A stretch of DNA of 64,000 nucleotides from Staphylococcus durrellii. GTDB lineage: Bacteria; Bacillota; Bacilli; Staphylococcales; Staphylococcaceae. Both the position numbers and the translations under genes were made by a program. The notes under the pieces were generated by a model. It searched no databases and was not told the DNA's origin. It saw only the letters and a list, made by a program, of their open reading frames with translations. Shown here piece by piece: positions 15,848-24,522 of the stretch. The stretch spans positions 22,291-86,290 of the forward strand of contig NZ_JADIIO010000002.1 of the NCBI RefSeq assembly GCF_015594545.1, in the 5' to 3' direction. Position 1 is the stretch's first letter, and the number at the start of each line of letters is the position of its first letter.

Positions 15848-17182
15848 CTACCTTTCAATTGAATTATCATCATCTTGTATAAATATATTTTCATTGTCTT
15901 TAACAATATTGAGATTTGGTTGTTGAGCAATTTTATCTTGATTCTGTTCTTTATCAACAGCTTTATCGACTGAACTACTTTCTGTTTCACTATAGTCTTT
16001 AATATGTTCATATAGTGTATCTTGTTTCAAATTCGTTTGGTTTGGTGAATAACTATAATCGAACGATTGAATTACGTTAATAGCATTGTTTTGATGTAAT
16101 ACAAAATTCGGGCTAATAACTGTATTCATTTCTTGCGATAGATAATTGGCGTCTTGTAAGGTATATAATTGATCTTCTCTTAACATTGAATTATTTTTAA
16201 CTTCTTCTGGCTTAATATATGCTCGTTCTGTGTTTTTATTAGCTTCAAAGTATATTTCTTGTGCATCATCGCCATTAATAGCTTTGATTAAGCTGCTTGA
16301 TGTTTTTTGAACGTCCTTCATTAAATCTAGTTTACTTTCATTGTTGAGGTCTTTAGCGTACCCATGCACATAGCCTATAGCCTTATCATCATTCTCTAAC
16401 CCCATATACTTACCAACTATTAAAGCTGTCATTTCAGCTTGAAATTCTTTATGTTCAGTTGGCTTATCACCCTGTGTTTGCTTTACTTCTCCGTTGTGCA
16501 TTATTCCATGTGCTAATTCATGCACCATTGTAGATACATTTTGTTTTTCCTCATTGTTCTTATTTAATTGAATTACTTTATCACCTTGTTGTGATTCACC
16601 ATAAAACCCCTTTGCGCCCTCCATACTATCTTGACTTTGCCTAGTTTCAATACCTAATGAAGTTGCTATATCTTTTAAATTATTCATCTTTTCATCATAG
16701 TTAGGTACTTCACCTAATAATTCTTTATACACTTTAGGATATTCTTCTTTAGGCAAATTTGTTTGTTGAACATCAAATACATTTCCTTTAACAAATGCTA
16801 CTTGTTTATTAACTGGTATTTCGTTATTTTTAATTTTTTCCTTTTCTTCTTTTGTTGCTTTATTTATAGGAACAACTTCTTTTTTATCTTGATCGTGCCT
16901 TATAAATGTTTTACGCTCTTGTGGTACTAATATTTTTATAGCTTTTTCACCTTTATTAACATTACAACCTAGCTCTTGCCACTTTTTATAAGGTGCTACG
17001 GCTGTTGCGCCCTCATATTGATTACCAATTAATAATTGATTTCTTGAAGAATATTTATAGAATTGTGATTGAAAATTTAAATATTCATTAATGTTTTCAG
17101 GCGATTCAAAATAGTTGTCCAACTGATTAAGAGCTTGTTGTGATGTTTCTTTTATGAATGATTCTATGCTTTGTTTTTTCAC
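15848..17182 (-). CDS. ArdC-like ssDNA-binding protein with ImmA/IrrE-type metalloprotease motif
   Basis: 444 residues. The N-terminal ~90 (LNFQSQFYKYSSRNQLLIGNQ, then VAPYKKWQELGCNVNKGEKAIKILVP) match the ArdC/LtrC N-domain that binds single-stranded DNA. A zinc-protease signature HELAH is at 221-225, with EFQAEMTALIVGKYMG downstream supplying a likely third ligand. The rest is a variable tail ending DDDNSIER. ArdC-type proteins are associated with protecting incoming plasmid DNA from restriction. The C-terminal Glu-Arg is shared with the relaxase, which suggests delivery to the recipient (inference). It is packed 2 bp from its upstream neighbour. Confidence 0.8.
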   Translation of the reverse strand: MKKQSIESFIKETSQQALNQLDNYFESPENINEYLNFQSQFYKYSSRNQLLIGNQYEGATAVAPYKKWQELGCNVNKGEKAIKILVPQERKTFIRHDQDKKEVVPINKATKEEKEKIKNNEIPVNKQVAFVKGNVFDVQQTNLPKEEYPKVYKELLGEVPNYDEKMNNLKDIATSLGIETRQSQDSMEGAKGFYGESQQGDKVIQLNKNNEEKQNVSTMVHELAHGIMHNGEVKQTQGDKPTEHKEFQAEMTALIVGKYMGLENDDKAIGYVHGYAKDLNNESKLDLMKDVQKTSSSLIKAINGDDAQEIYFEANKNTERAYIKPEEVKNNSMLREDQLYTLQDANYLSQEMNTVISPNFVLHQNNAINVIQSFDYSYSPNQTNLKQDTLYEHIKDYSETESSSVDKAVDKEQNQDKIAQQPNLNIVKDNENIFIQDDDNSIER

Positions 17183-17184
17183 AA

Positions 17185-17745
17185 TTAGTCCTCCTCTGCT
17201 AGTTGGTTACCTATTTCTAAATCCCCCTCATCGTAGCCCTCTAAATCATTTAGTAGTATCTTTTGCATTTCAGGGCTATAAGAAAAATAGACTTCATCAA
17301 CACTTTTATTTTGTTCTGCTTCTACTAATGCATCTTGAATTATATTAAAGTGATTCTGTGTTAAATACACTATTTTTTCTTCACCGTTTTCCGTTTTAAT
17401 ATCTGCATAATATAAATTATCTCTAACGTATATAGCTTGAATTTCACATTTTAACTTTGTTGTCGGTTGGTTTTCTATCGCTAAATAGTAATCTGCTACA
17501 CTATCAATTTCAGCTTGTTCTTCTATAGATAATTCTGTGTTAAATATTATAATTCCTTTTTGTACATTAATAGTGAATGTAGCATCTTTTTTATTTGCTA
17601 GTTGTTGATGGCATTGGTCAAGTTGTGCTTCTGTTAATTCAAAAATATACTGTGTATCTTCAGTTTCTACAGTTAATTGATTTCCTTCTATACTTACAAA
17701 TTGTGCTTGTTCACTACCCTCTAATCTATTCAAAAAATTATCCAT
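17185..17745 (-). CDS. Protein made of two related beta modules
   Basis: The start is ATG 17743-17745, placed well after GAGGGGG; a TTG five codons upstream is within that site. The 186 residues hold one copy of the beta module shared with the 13761 and 15153 products (FVSIEGNQLTVETEDTQYIF..., about 13-65). A more diverged copy runs about 98-165 (CEIQAIYVRDNLYYADIK to YFSYSPEMQKIL). It ends QLAEED, so it lacks the Glu-Arg tail. No known function. Confidence 0.6.
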   Translation of the reverse strand: MDNFLNRLEGSEQAQFVSIEGNQLTVETEDTQYIFELTEAQLDQCHQQLANKKDATFTINVQKGIIIFNTELSIEEQAEIDSVADYYLAIENQPTTKLKCEIQAIYVRDNLYYADIKTENGEEKIVYLTQNHFNIIQDALVEAEQNKSVDEVYFSYSPEMQKILLNDLEGYDEGDLEIGNQLAEED

Positions 17746-17761
17746 TATATTCCCCCTCAAT

Positions 17762-18130
17762 TTAGTTTGATAGATGTTTTGTACGTCTAATTTGGATTTT
17801 ATTCTTTACTTCTTCACTAGCTTCTTTATACCAATCTGTTGGTTGCGTTTGAGAACTTGTGTTGTTTGTTATTACTAAATCCTTACTTGCAGAATTAGAA
17901 AATTCTTCAAGTATAGAAAGCATTTTATTATTATCGTTAGTAGTTTTTAAAATTTTATCAATCTTTTCTTCGATAGTTTTTTCATTATTAGTTTCTATAT
18001 TTTCATTAGTCATGTAATAATCAATTAATGAATCAATAACATTCGAGTAAGAGTCTTTATTATTAATTGATTTTAGTTCTTTTAGTTGTGTTAATGTTTT
18101 TTCATCTACTCTTATTCTGTAACTATTCAT
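17762..18130 (-). CDS. Ribbon-helix-helix protein with coiled-coil tail
   Basis: A 122-residue protein whose first ~45 residues (SYRIRVDEKTLTQLKELKSINNKDSYSNVIDSLIDYY) fit a ribbon-helix-helix DNA-binding fold, followed by a coiled coil. It lies 14 bp downstream of the relaxase. In pWBG749-type plasmids small DNA-binding proteins accompany the relaxase, so it may be a relaxosome or regulatory component. Exact role is not evident. Confidence 0.65.
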   Translation of the reverse strand: MNSYRIRVDEKTLTQLKELKSINNKDSYSNVIDSLIDYYMTNENIETNNEKTIEEKIDKILKTTNDNNKMLSILEEFSNSASKDLVITNNTSSQTQPTDWYKEASEEVKNKIQIRRTKHLSN

Positions 18131-18144
18131 ATAATCACCTCTTA

Positions 18145-19311
18145 TTATCTTTCATTAGTTTTATCAATACCAAATTCATAGTCATATTGTTTAATATTCT
18201 TGTCTTTATCAAAATCCGAGCGTAAGTTGTGTTTTAAATTAAATATAGCTGCTGATGTATACATTCTATTATGAAACTCTTGTTTAATATTAGTGTTAGG
18301 TTTACTAACTTTTTTATTTTCTGAATCACCTTTTTTAAATGAAATCTTACCATCATATTCTTTGATTTCTTTTAATATAGTATTACCTGATCTTTGATAT
18401 AAATCGCTCATTTTAGTATCAATATATTGCTTATAGTTTGAATTATCCCCATAAGTTGATTTATAAATTTCCGATTGTTGTTCTAACTTTTTATTAAATT
18501 CTTTAAATTCCTTTGGCTGATATTTTTCTATATACATATTTGTAAATTTATCAATTTCTGGTCTGATATTCTTCATAACATTGTTATTATACTGCCAATT
18601 ATTTTTGGGTATATCTTGTATGGTTTCATGAATTTTTTTGAATTGCTTTTTTAAATTTTTATCATAATTAGGTGAATCTTGTTCTTTAATACCTTTTACA
18701 ACTCTATCTCTAATAAATTCATTTATTGCTTTTCTTTCTCCTGATATATCAAATACATCATTAGCAAATGTAGACTTCATATCATCAATTGTAGATTGCT
18801 TAACTTTCCCTCTATCTTTAGAAACATTTTTTTCTACAGTTGCTACATGAATATGAATATTATCTGTATTGTAATGTATTGAAGCACCCCAAGAAGTATT
18901 GTTAGATAATCCTTCTTTTTTTTCAAATGTTTCCATCATTTTCCTTGTTGCAGTTTTGAATTTTTGTTCATCTAATAATCCAGTTTTTTCATCATAAAGA
19001 CCTTCTTGAACTAAAACACTATTATCAAATGAAATAACATCTTTCCACATTATCCCACCATTTTTTTGTGAATTATTAAAATCTTTACCTAATTTTTCTA
19101 CCTCACCTTTATCCATATGATTTGTTTCATTATTGAACATGTTATCTGTTTTTTCTATATCGAAAACATAACTAATATATATATCATAATTGATTGATTT
19201 ATCATTTGGATTTTTAGCTTCTTCTCTATCCATGTACTTCAAGAAGTTTTTATAATCTTTTTTGTTAGTAGCTTGTTCAAACTGTTTTTTTGTTACAATT
19301 TTTGGAGCCAT
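18145..19311 (-). CDS. Conjugative relaxase, MOB-P type (SmpP-like)
   Basis: 388 residues. The metal-binding His triad is visible: IHYNTDNIHIHVATVE, with His146, His153 and His155, and tyrosines near the N-terminus (Tyr20, Tyr26) could be the nicking residue. The domain order and the RHH gene just upstream match the staphylococcal pWBG749 family (MOB-P7, SmpO/SmpP). It nicks oriT (19.6-19.83 kb), becomes covalently attached to the 5' end and is carried into the recipient by the VirD4 protein. It ends in IDKTNER, sharing C-terminal Glu-Arg with four other operon products. Confidence 0.85.
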   Translation of the reverse strand: MAPKIVTKKQFEQATNKKDYKNFLKYMDREEAKNPNDKSINYDIYISYVFDIEKTDNMFNNETNHMDKGEVEKLGKDFNNSQKNGGIMWKDVISFDNSVLVQEGLYDEKTGLLDEQKFKTATRKMMETFEKKEGLSNNTSWGASIHYNTDNIHIHVATVEKNVSKDRGKVKQSTIDDMKSTFANDVFDISGERKAINEFIRDRVVKGIKEQDSPNYDKNLKKQFKKIHETIQDIPKNNWQYNNNVMKNIRPEIDKFTNMYIEKYQPKEFKEFNKKLEQQSEIYKSTYGDNSNYKQYIDTKMSDLYQRSGNTILKEIKEYDGKISFKKGDSENKKVSKPNTNIKQEFHNRMYTSAAIFNLKHNLRSDFDKDKNIKQYDYEFGIDKTNER

Positions 19312-19318
19312 AATTTCA

Positions 19319-19588
19319 TCAACTTTCTTCTTCTAAGTTTTTAAATTTTTCTAAAATTGTATCTGTATTTTTAGTTAATTCTTTTAAAACTTTTAATAGT
19401 TGTGTGTTTTGATGTTTAGTTTCTTCATATAATTTTCTATAGTGATTCAATGGATCTTCTGTTTCTAATAAATTATTTATGTGCTTATTGAATGTTATGT
19501 TTTTTTCATTTGCTATCTGTTCATGTCTATTTTTTACACCAGCATCTATACCCCTAATAGTCATCTTAACACTGTTTTTTTCATTCAT
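19319..19588 (-). CDS. Relaxosome accessory RHH protein (SmpO-like)
   Basis: Start is ATG 19586-19588 after GAGGTGAAAAAA; a longer frame would run into oriT. The 89 residues begin with a basic beta strand (KMTIRGIDAGVKNRHEQIANEKNITFNKHINNLLE) typical of ribbon-helix-helix or MobC-like oriT-binding proteins, then a coiled coil. It precedes the relaxase by 7 bp and abuts oriT, as SmpO does in pWBG749-like plasmids, where it determines oriT recognition. Confidence 0.75.
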   Translation of the reverse strand: MNEKNSVKMTIRGIDAGVKNRHEQIANEKNITFNKHINNLLETEDPLNHYRKLYEETKHQNTQLLKVLKELTKNTDTILEKFKNLEEES

Positions 19589-19604
19589 TTTTTTCACCTC
19601 ATAT

Positions 19605-19830
19605 CTATGTTGTTGCACAAGACGTTGCCCCCTAGTAAAGAGCATAAGGGATATGTGCCATCACTTTTAGTGGTGGGTCTGGCGAAGCCAGACATATCAA
19701 GGGTTTAAAGATTATTAAAGTGCCATCACTTTTCTTCCTTGTTGCACATAATGTTGCACCTATATCTTGTGTTGTTGCACATGTTGTTGCACCTATATCT
19801 TGTGTTGTTGCACACACTGTGCAACGCCTT
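19605..19830. other. oriT: Probable origin of transfer (oriT)
   Basis: A non-coding, repeat-rich stretch between the transfer operon and the relaxosome genes. It has a perfect GTCTGGC-GAA-GCCAGAC hairpin (19677-19693), an adjacent CCATCAC/GTGGTGG hairpin, a direct repeat GTGCCATCACTTTT at 19655 and 19720, and two 29-bp direct repeats at 19753-19781 and 19786-19814 rich in TTGCAC. More TTGCAC copies lie at 19611 and 19742. The repeats are likely binding sites for the RHH protein. The nick position is not assigned. Confidence 0.75.
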
Positions 19831-19852
19831 GTTTTATCAATTTCTAATTCTA

Positions 19853-20731
19853 TTATTCTGTGAATTGTTTTGTATCTTCATATTTACTCTCTAATAATTT
19901 GATTGTTTCTTCTTCCTCTGTTATTGATTCTTCTTTATCTTTTATGCTTAATTTTTCTTCCTCAATCTCATCTTTCAAACTACTAATTTTTGAATCAGTA
20001 ACTTGTTTTTCTGATTTAGTTTGATATGTTTTTTCTTCATCTTTCTTGGAAATATCTTTGTTTAGATTATCAATTTTATCTTCATGTTTTTGTATTTTTT
20101 TCTGATTATTTTCTATTGAATTTTTAACTTCTATTTGGTCATTCTCGATAAATTCTAATAGATAATCTTGTTTATTTTTAAGTTCATTATCTTTAGAAAT
20201 ACTCACTTTATTTTCATTTCCTAATAAAACAATATATTTTTCTTTTGCATCACTACTGTTTTTTTCTTTGCCATATATAGTCATTCCTATTACTTCAAAT
20301 CCATCATGAACATTATAAACTCTGATTGCTTCTTTATTACTTTCTTTAGATATTTCTTTATATTTCAGCTTAGAATCAGGACTATTATTAGGACTGAATT
20401 TGTAAGAGTATTCTTCTTCTTCTGTGTTACTCATTAGATCTTTATTTTTATATTCCAATACTACATCTAATGTGTTTTGCTTTTTATTTAATTCCCATTT
20501 ATTAATTTTTACTGAATTTGAACTAGACCCTAAACTATGAAAACTACCTACTTTTGTATGTGCATCTACTATTCTATCTTGAACAAAAACATTGCTAAAT
20601 AAAAGAAAAGTAAAACCCATAATCCCTACTAAAATTAAAAAATAATTAATCCAACTACCTTTATTTCTGATACTAAACTTGTCTGTTCTAAACGCATTAA
20701 AATACTTTTTTACGCTCTTTAATATGCTCAT
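19853..20731 (-). CDS. Transfer-region membrane protein with coiled-coil end
   Basis: 292 residues: basic cytoplasmic start, one transmembrane helix (NYFLILVGIMGFTFLLFSNVFVQ, about 29-51), an outside domain of about 120 residues, and a long highly charged coiled coil from about 195. It is the last gene of the secretion operon, directly before oriT. No family recognised. Position and topology suggest a cell-envelope part of the transfer machine. Confidence 0.65.
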   Translation of the reverse strand: MSILKSVKKYFNAFRTDKFSIRNKGSWINYFLILVGIMGFTFLLFSNVFVQDRIVDAHTKVGSFHSLGSSSNSVKINKWELNKKQNTLDVVLEYKNKDLMSNTEEEEYSYKFSPNNSPDSKLKYKEISKESNKEAIRVYNVHDGFEVIGMTIYGKEKNSSDAKEKYIVLLGNENKVSISKDNELKNKQDYLLEFIENDQIEVKNSIENNQKKIQKHEDKIDNLNKDISKKDEEKTYQTKSEKQVTDSKISSLKDEIEEEKLSIKDKEESITEEEETIKLLESKYEDTKQFTE

Positions 20732-20748
20732 GTTTTTGCACCTCCTTG

Positions 20749-21375
20749 TTATTCTCTGCCACCATCTTTAATTTCTTCTTCTCCAATTTGTTTAAATTTT
20801 TTAACTTTCCAACCATCTTTTGTTTGAACTAAATCAATTTCTGACACTAAATCTCTTTGTGAATTTAGTGTTCCATCGGGGTCTTGTATAACTTGTTTTA
20901 AAGTAGCAAACATTTTATACTCTTTCTTTGCTGGTGAATATTCATCGTTATAGATATTTACATCTTGTATATCAGTTTTATACTTAATTGGTGTTTTTCT
21001 TTTATCTCCAAAGTATTTATTAGCTAATTCACTTGTCATTACTTTTTTAGCTTCTTCATATCTTTTCTTATCATTAGTTTTGGGGTCACTTATATATAAA
21101 GTATCAATAAAGTCTTTACCTTGTTTTCTCACTTCTTTTTCTTCTTTTTTAACGTTATCTTCATCTAATCTTTCGATTATTTCTTGTTTACTTTTATTAC
21201 TTTTTTTCAATTGACTATTTGATTGCTGTAATGTTTCGTTTTGTTCTTTTGTTTCTTTGTTACTCATATTAATCATATACATTGCTATTATTCCTAAAGC
21301 TATAATTAAAAATGTTACTCCTAGAATTTTGCTAATTGGATTCTTTTTTTGTTTATTTTTATTATTTTTTTTCAT
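20749..21375 (-). CDS. VirB8/TcpC-like transfer protein
   Basis: Start is the ATG after GGTGAATAAT; the GTG four codons upstream belongs to its leader. The 208 residues comprise a Lys/Asn-rich start, one transmembrane helix (ILGVTFLIIALGIIAMYMI), a coiled coil and an NTF2-like domain. The latter includes QGKDFIDTLYISDPKTNDKKRYEEAKKVMTSELANKYF and ends in DLVQTKDGWKVKKF. This matches the VirB8-type subunit that links coupling protein and channel on the outer membrane face. It lies between the wall hydrolase and the 19853 gene. Confidence 0.7.
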   Translation of the reverse strand: MKKNNKNKQKKNPISKILGVTFLIIALGIIAMYMINMSNKETKEQNETLQQSNSQLKKSNKSKQEIIERLDEDNVKKEEKEVRKQGKDFIDTLYISDPKTNDKKRYEEAKKVMTSELANKYFGDKRKTPIKYKTDIQDVNIYNDEYSPAKKEYKMFATLKQVIQDPDGTLNSQRDLVSEIDLVQTKDGWKVKKFKQIGEEEIKDGGRE

Positions 21376-21390
21376 ATTATTCACCACTTT

Positions 21391-22515
21391 TTAATAGATA
21401 AATGTTAAATCTTTTTTCGGTTTGAACGTTCTTTCTCCATAAGCAAAAGGTTTAATATTATGTTCACTAACTCTTATTTCTCCGTTCTTTTTAACTTCTT
21501 CTACAAAAGCTATATGCCCATATACTGTACTTCCAAAATCTTCGGAATTGTAAGGCCATGAAACCATTGCGCCAACTTTTGGCTCTTTACCTGTTTTATA
21601 ACCTTGTGCTTTTGCTTTTTTAACCCAATCTCCACCATTGCCAAATGTTAGTGTAACTGGTAGCCCTAATTCTTTTCTTCGGTTATATACATACCAAGTA
21701 CATTCTTTATAATTATAGGTATTAGGTTCAAAGACTTTATGTTTTGTTTTAGGTAATTTACCTCCATTTTTCTTAACAACTTTTTTAAGTTTTTCAATAG
21801 ATTTACCAGTTGGAACATCACTATCACAGCTGACTTTTGAAGTGCTTTTTTTATCATCTTCTCCTAGTGAATTCATTATTTTTTTAATTGTTGGAGTCCA
21901 ATTACTATTTAAGTTAGTAGGATCATTTGATACACCTATCGGCGCGTATTTCTTTTGTATTTTCTCTACAGTCGTTAAACCTTTACTGAAATACAAGTCA
22001 TATAAGTTTTTAGCTGCTGCATCAATTCCATCTTCTATAGAATCAAATTTAAATAACTCTCCACTACCCATCATACCGGCAACATTATTATGTGTTTTAA
22101 CTGCTTCCGACTTTCCGTAACCTGTTTCATGCGCTACAATTGCCATGAAAATTTTGGGGTCTATTTTATGTTTTTTAGCACTCTTTACCATGTACTCACT
22201 TTTGCCCTCTAAAGCGCCACCTTTAGCATTTTTTTCAAAAGTCGCAATACCTGAATCATCTACATCACCGCCAGTTACTTTACAACCTCCACTATTATCA
22301 GCTTGTTTTTGTTGTTTCTCTAATTCGTCTGAAATTAATACCGTAACTGCGCCAACTATAGCAGTAACAAGAAGAATGGCTAACAGTGCTGCACCAACTG
22401 TTAGCCATACTTTCCACATTGCTATTCCTTTAACTTTTGAAACAGCTTTCAAAACTTTTTTTGCGCCTTTTGCCCCTTTTTTTATGGCATTTTTAGCTGT
22501 TCCGTTTTCATTCAA
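21391..22515 (-). CDS. Two-domain cell-wall hydrolase of the transfer system (glucosaminidase/lysozyme-like + CHAP)
   Basis: 374 residues. A basic N-terminus and a transmembrane helix (about 34-58) precede a lysozyme/glucosaminidase-like domain (SAKKHKIDPKIFMAIVAHETGYGKSEAVKTHNNVAGM, catalytic Glu in AHETG). A C-terminal CHAP amidase/endopeptidase follows (YKECTWYVYNRRKEL with Cys; GHIAFVEEV with His). Equivalent to TraG/VirB1-like hydrolases of pSK41-type plasmids, which open peptidoglycan for the channel. It is spaced 2 bp from the VirB4 ATPase gene. Confidence 0.85.
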   Translation of the reverse strand: MNENGTAKNAIKKGAKGAKKVLKAVSKVKGIAMWKVWLTVGAALLAILLVTAIVGAVTVLISDELEKQQKQADNSGGCKVTGGDVDDSGIATFEKNAKGGALEGKSEYMVKSAKKHKIDPKIFMAIVAHETGYGKSEAVKTHNNVAGMMGSGELFKFDSIEDGIDAAAKNLYDLYFSKGLTTVEKIQKKYAPIGVSNDPTNLNSNWTPTIKKIMNSLGEDDKKSTSKVSCDSDVPTGKSIEKLKKVVKKNGGKLPKTKHKVFEPNTYNYKECTWYVYNRRKELGLPVTLTFGNGGDWVKKAKAQGYKTGKEPKVGAMVSWPYNSEDFGSTVYGHIAFVEEVKKNGEIRVSEHNIKPFAYGERTFKPKKDLTFIY

Positions 22516-22517
22516 TA

Positions 22518-24512
22518 TTAAGCACCTCCACCGAATAAATCATCTTCTTCTTCTGTCATTTCAATATTAAATTTAATGTTTCTTACTCCAGCTATATTTA
22601 ATATTGTCTGACCTAAACTTAGTTGTGGTATTTGAGCTAATTCTGAATTACTTAACTCACTTGAGAATATTTGACTTAATTTTTCTACATTAGAAGTATC
22701 TTGACGCATAATAAATCTATATGTTGTTTGAGAGAACAATGTTTTTACTTTTGCAATGTTCTTTTGTTCTGCGCCCTCTGGAATAAAGTCTTTAATATCT
22801 TGTGATGCAAATATAAATCCAGCAAAATATTTTCTATCTTCACGAATGAATTTTTCACATTTATCTACAACTGGCGCATCTGTTTCGGAAGCTGAAATTA
22901 AATTATGAGCTTCATCAAATATAAGGCGATATTTTACTGCATCTTCAAATTTTAATTCACGTCTATTAAATGCTTGAAATTGTGGTGTTCCAAAATAAAC
23001 CATTTCATCAAATAATAAGTTCATAACATTAAACAATTGGGCTTTTTTTACATCATCGCCCATAGCATTTAATTGTCTAATAGAAAAGTTAATAATTGGA
23101 TATTCTTTGAAATTTTCTATTGTCGTATGTCCATCAAATATTGTTCCGTTACTACTTATAATATCTTCTATCGTTAATTCAATAGCTTCATATTCTTTAA
23201 CTCTTTCTTTTGATAAATTTGAGTTTACTGTGCGAGTTTCTTTATCTGTATATAAATTTGATTGAATAAATTCAAGGAAATCTGAAAACGTTGGGTATTT
23301 TTCAGATGGGAGATTAGTAATACTGGAATTGTCACCTGTTTTCCACAATCCTTTATCTTGATAAAATTTATCTAATAATACTCTGAAAAGCTGTTTATCT
23401 TTTACCTCTGCATCTGGATTCATAAGTCCATAAAATGTACTTAATTTTTGCTTATGTTGGTTGAATGAAGTTGATTCATCTACCTCTGAAACTAATTGAC
23501 CCAAATCATCTTTTGTTTCTTTTACTGATACGGCATGTACATCAAAAGGGTTTATCATTCCGTCTGTTCCATCTAATGATATTGTTTTACCTCCTAAATT
23601 TTCTATTAGATTAATAAATTCTCCAGTAGAATCAATTGTTCTAACTCTGTTTCCTTGTATCGCTTCTTCTAACACTATTTTTTTAAGTGTATGTGATTTT
23701 CCAGCGCCTTTAGATCCAACTAGTACACCGTCATATGAAGTACGTCTTTTATCCTTATGGAATAAATCTAGTATTATGTTACCTCCTGTATCTGATGTCC
23801 CGTAATAAGTCCCTAAAGGGTCATTAGCTGAAACACTGTGAAATGGAACACCAGCAGCTATTGTTGAGGACGGTATATCTTTTGTGACTCTCGGTAACAT
23901 ATCCTTTTGTTGAGTTAAACTCATAGTCAATGATTTTAATTCATATTTTTGTTCGTTCATATAGACAGCACCTTTAAAATCTACTGCGTTTAAAAAACTT
24001 GTTATATCTTTTATTTGTTTATCTACATCATCAATTGTCTTACCATTAATAAATATTCTAATTATGCATTCTTTAATAACCTCTCCACCATTACGAATAC
24101 TTGTTAATAACTCAGATAATTCTTGATACCCCTCTTTTGCTTCACCTCTTGAAACGGCATCTTTATCGTTGTGCATACGGTCTATATACTCTGTTATACC
24201 TTTGCTCAAATTACTTTTTATTTCTTGTCTTTGTTTTGTTCTCATATCAATTGAAACAATCGTTTTGTCTAATGTCATAAGTTGCCCTAACCAAAAATCA
24301 TCTACATCAGTTGGTGTCTCATAAATTGTTATACAAGTTTCATAACCAGTTCCTTTTCTTACATAAAAATCATTTTTGTATGAATAGCCACCTTTGGGCT
24401 GTATTTCTTGTAAAAACTCTAAATCAAAATCTTCTATTCTATACTCTGAATCAGTATTTGCACTATTTTTAATATTTCTTCTGCTTTTAAGTTTTTCATA
24501 TAAACTAGCCAT
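22518..24512 (-). CDS. VirB4/TraE-type ATPase, main part
   Basis: Start is the ATG after GGAGGAATATT (MASLYEKL); a longer frame overlaps the upstream gene without support. The 664 residues contain Walker A GSKGAGKS (about 266-273), Walker B YRLIFDEAHNLIS and the usual late ATPase motifs (FASQDIKDF). It powers pilus or channel assembly. The typical N-terminal VirB4 domain is largely encoded by the separate gene at 24523-25446, so this VirB4 appears split. Confidence 0.88.
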   Translation of the reverse strand: MASLYEKLKSRRNIKNSANTDSEYRIEDFDLEFLQEIQPKGGYSYKNDFYVRKGTGYETCITIYETPTDVDDFWLGQLMTLDKTIVSIDMRTKQRQEIKSNLSKGITEYIDRMHNDKDAVSRGEAKEGYQELSELLTSIRNGGEVIKECIIRIFINGKTIDDVDKQIKDITSFLNAVDFKGAVYMNEQKYELKSLTMSLTQQKDMLPRVTKDIPSSTIAAGVPFHSVSANDPLGTYYGTSDTGGNIILDLFHKDKRRTSYDGVLVGSKGAGKSHTLKKIVLEEAIQGNRVRTIDSTGEFINLIENLGGKTISLDGTDGMINPFDVHAVSVKETKDDLGQLVSEVDESTSFNQHKQKLSTFYGLMNPDAEVKDKQLFRVLLDKFYQDKGLWKTGDNSSITNLPSEKYPTFSDFLEFIQSNLYTDKETRTVNSNLSKERVKEYEAIELTIEDIISSNGTIFDGHTTIENFKEYPIINFSIRQLNAMGDDVKKAQLFNVMNLLFDEMVYFGTPQFQAFNRRELKFEDAVKYRLIFDEAHNLISASETDAPVVDKCEKFIREDRKYFAGFIFASQDIKDFIPEGAEQKNIAKVKTLFSQTTYRFIMRQDTSNVEKLSQIFSSELSNSELAQIPQLSLGQTILNIAGVRNIKFNIEMTEEEDDLFGGGA

Positions 24513-24522
24513 AATATTCCTC

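Noticed and set aside
19632..19817. Open frame across oriT with CATTQDIGA repeats
   Set aside because: It is the translation of the 29-bp direct repeats of oriT and has no ribosome site.
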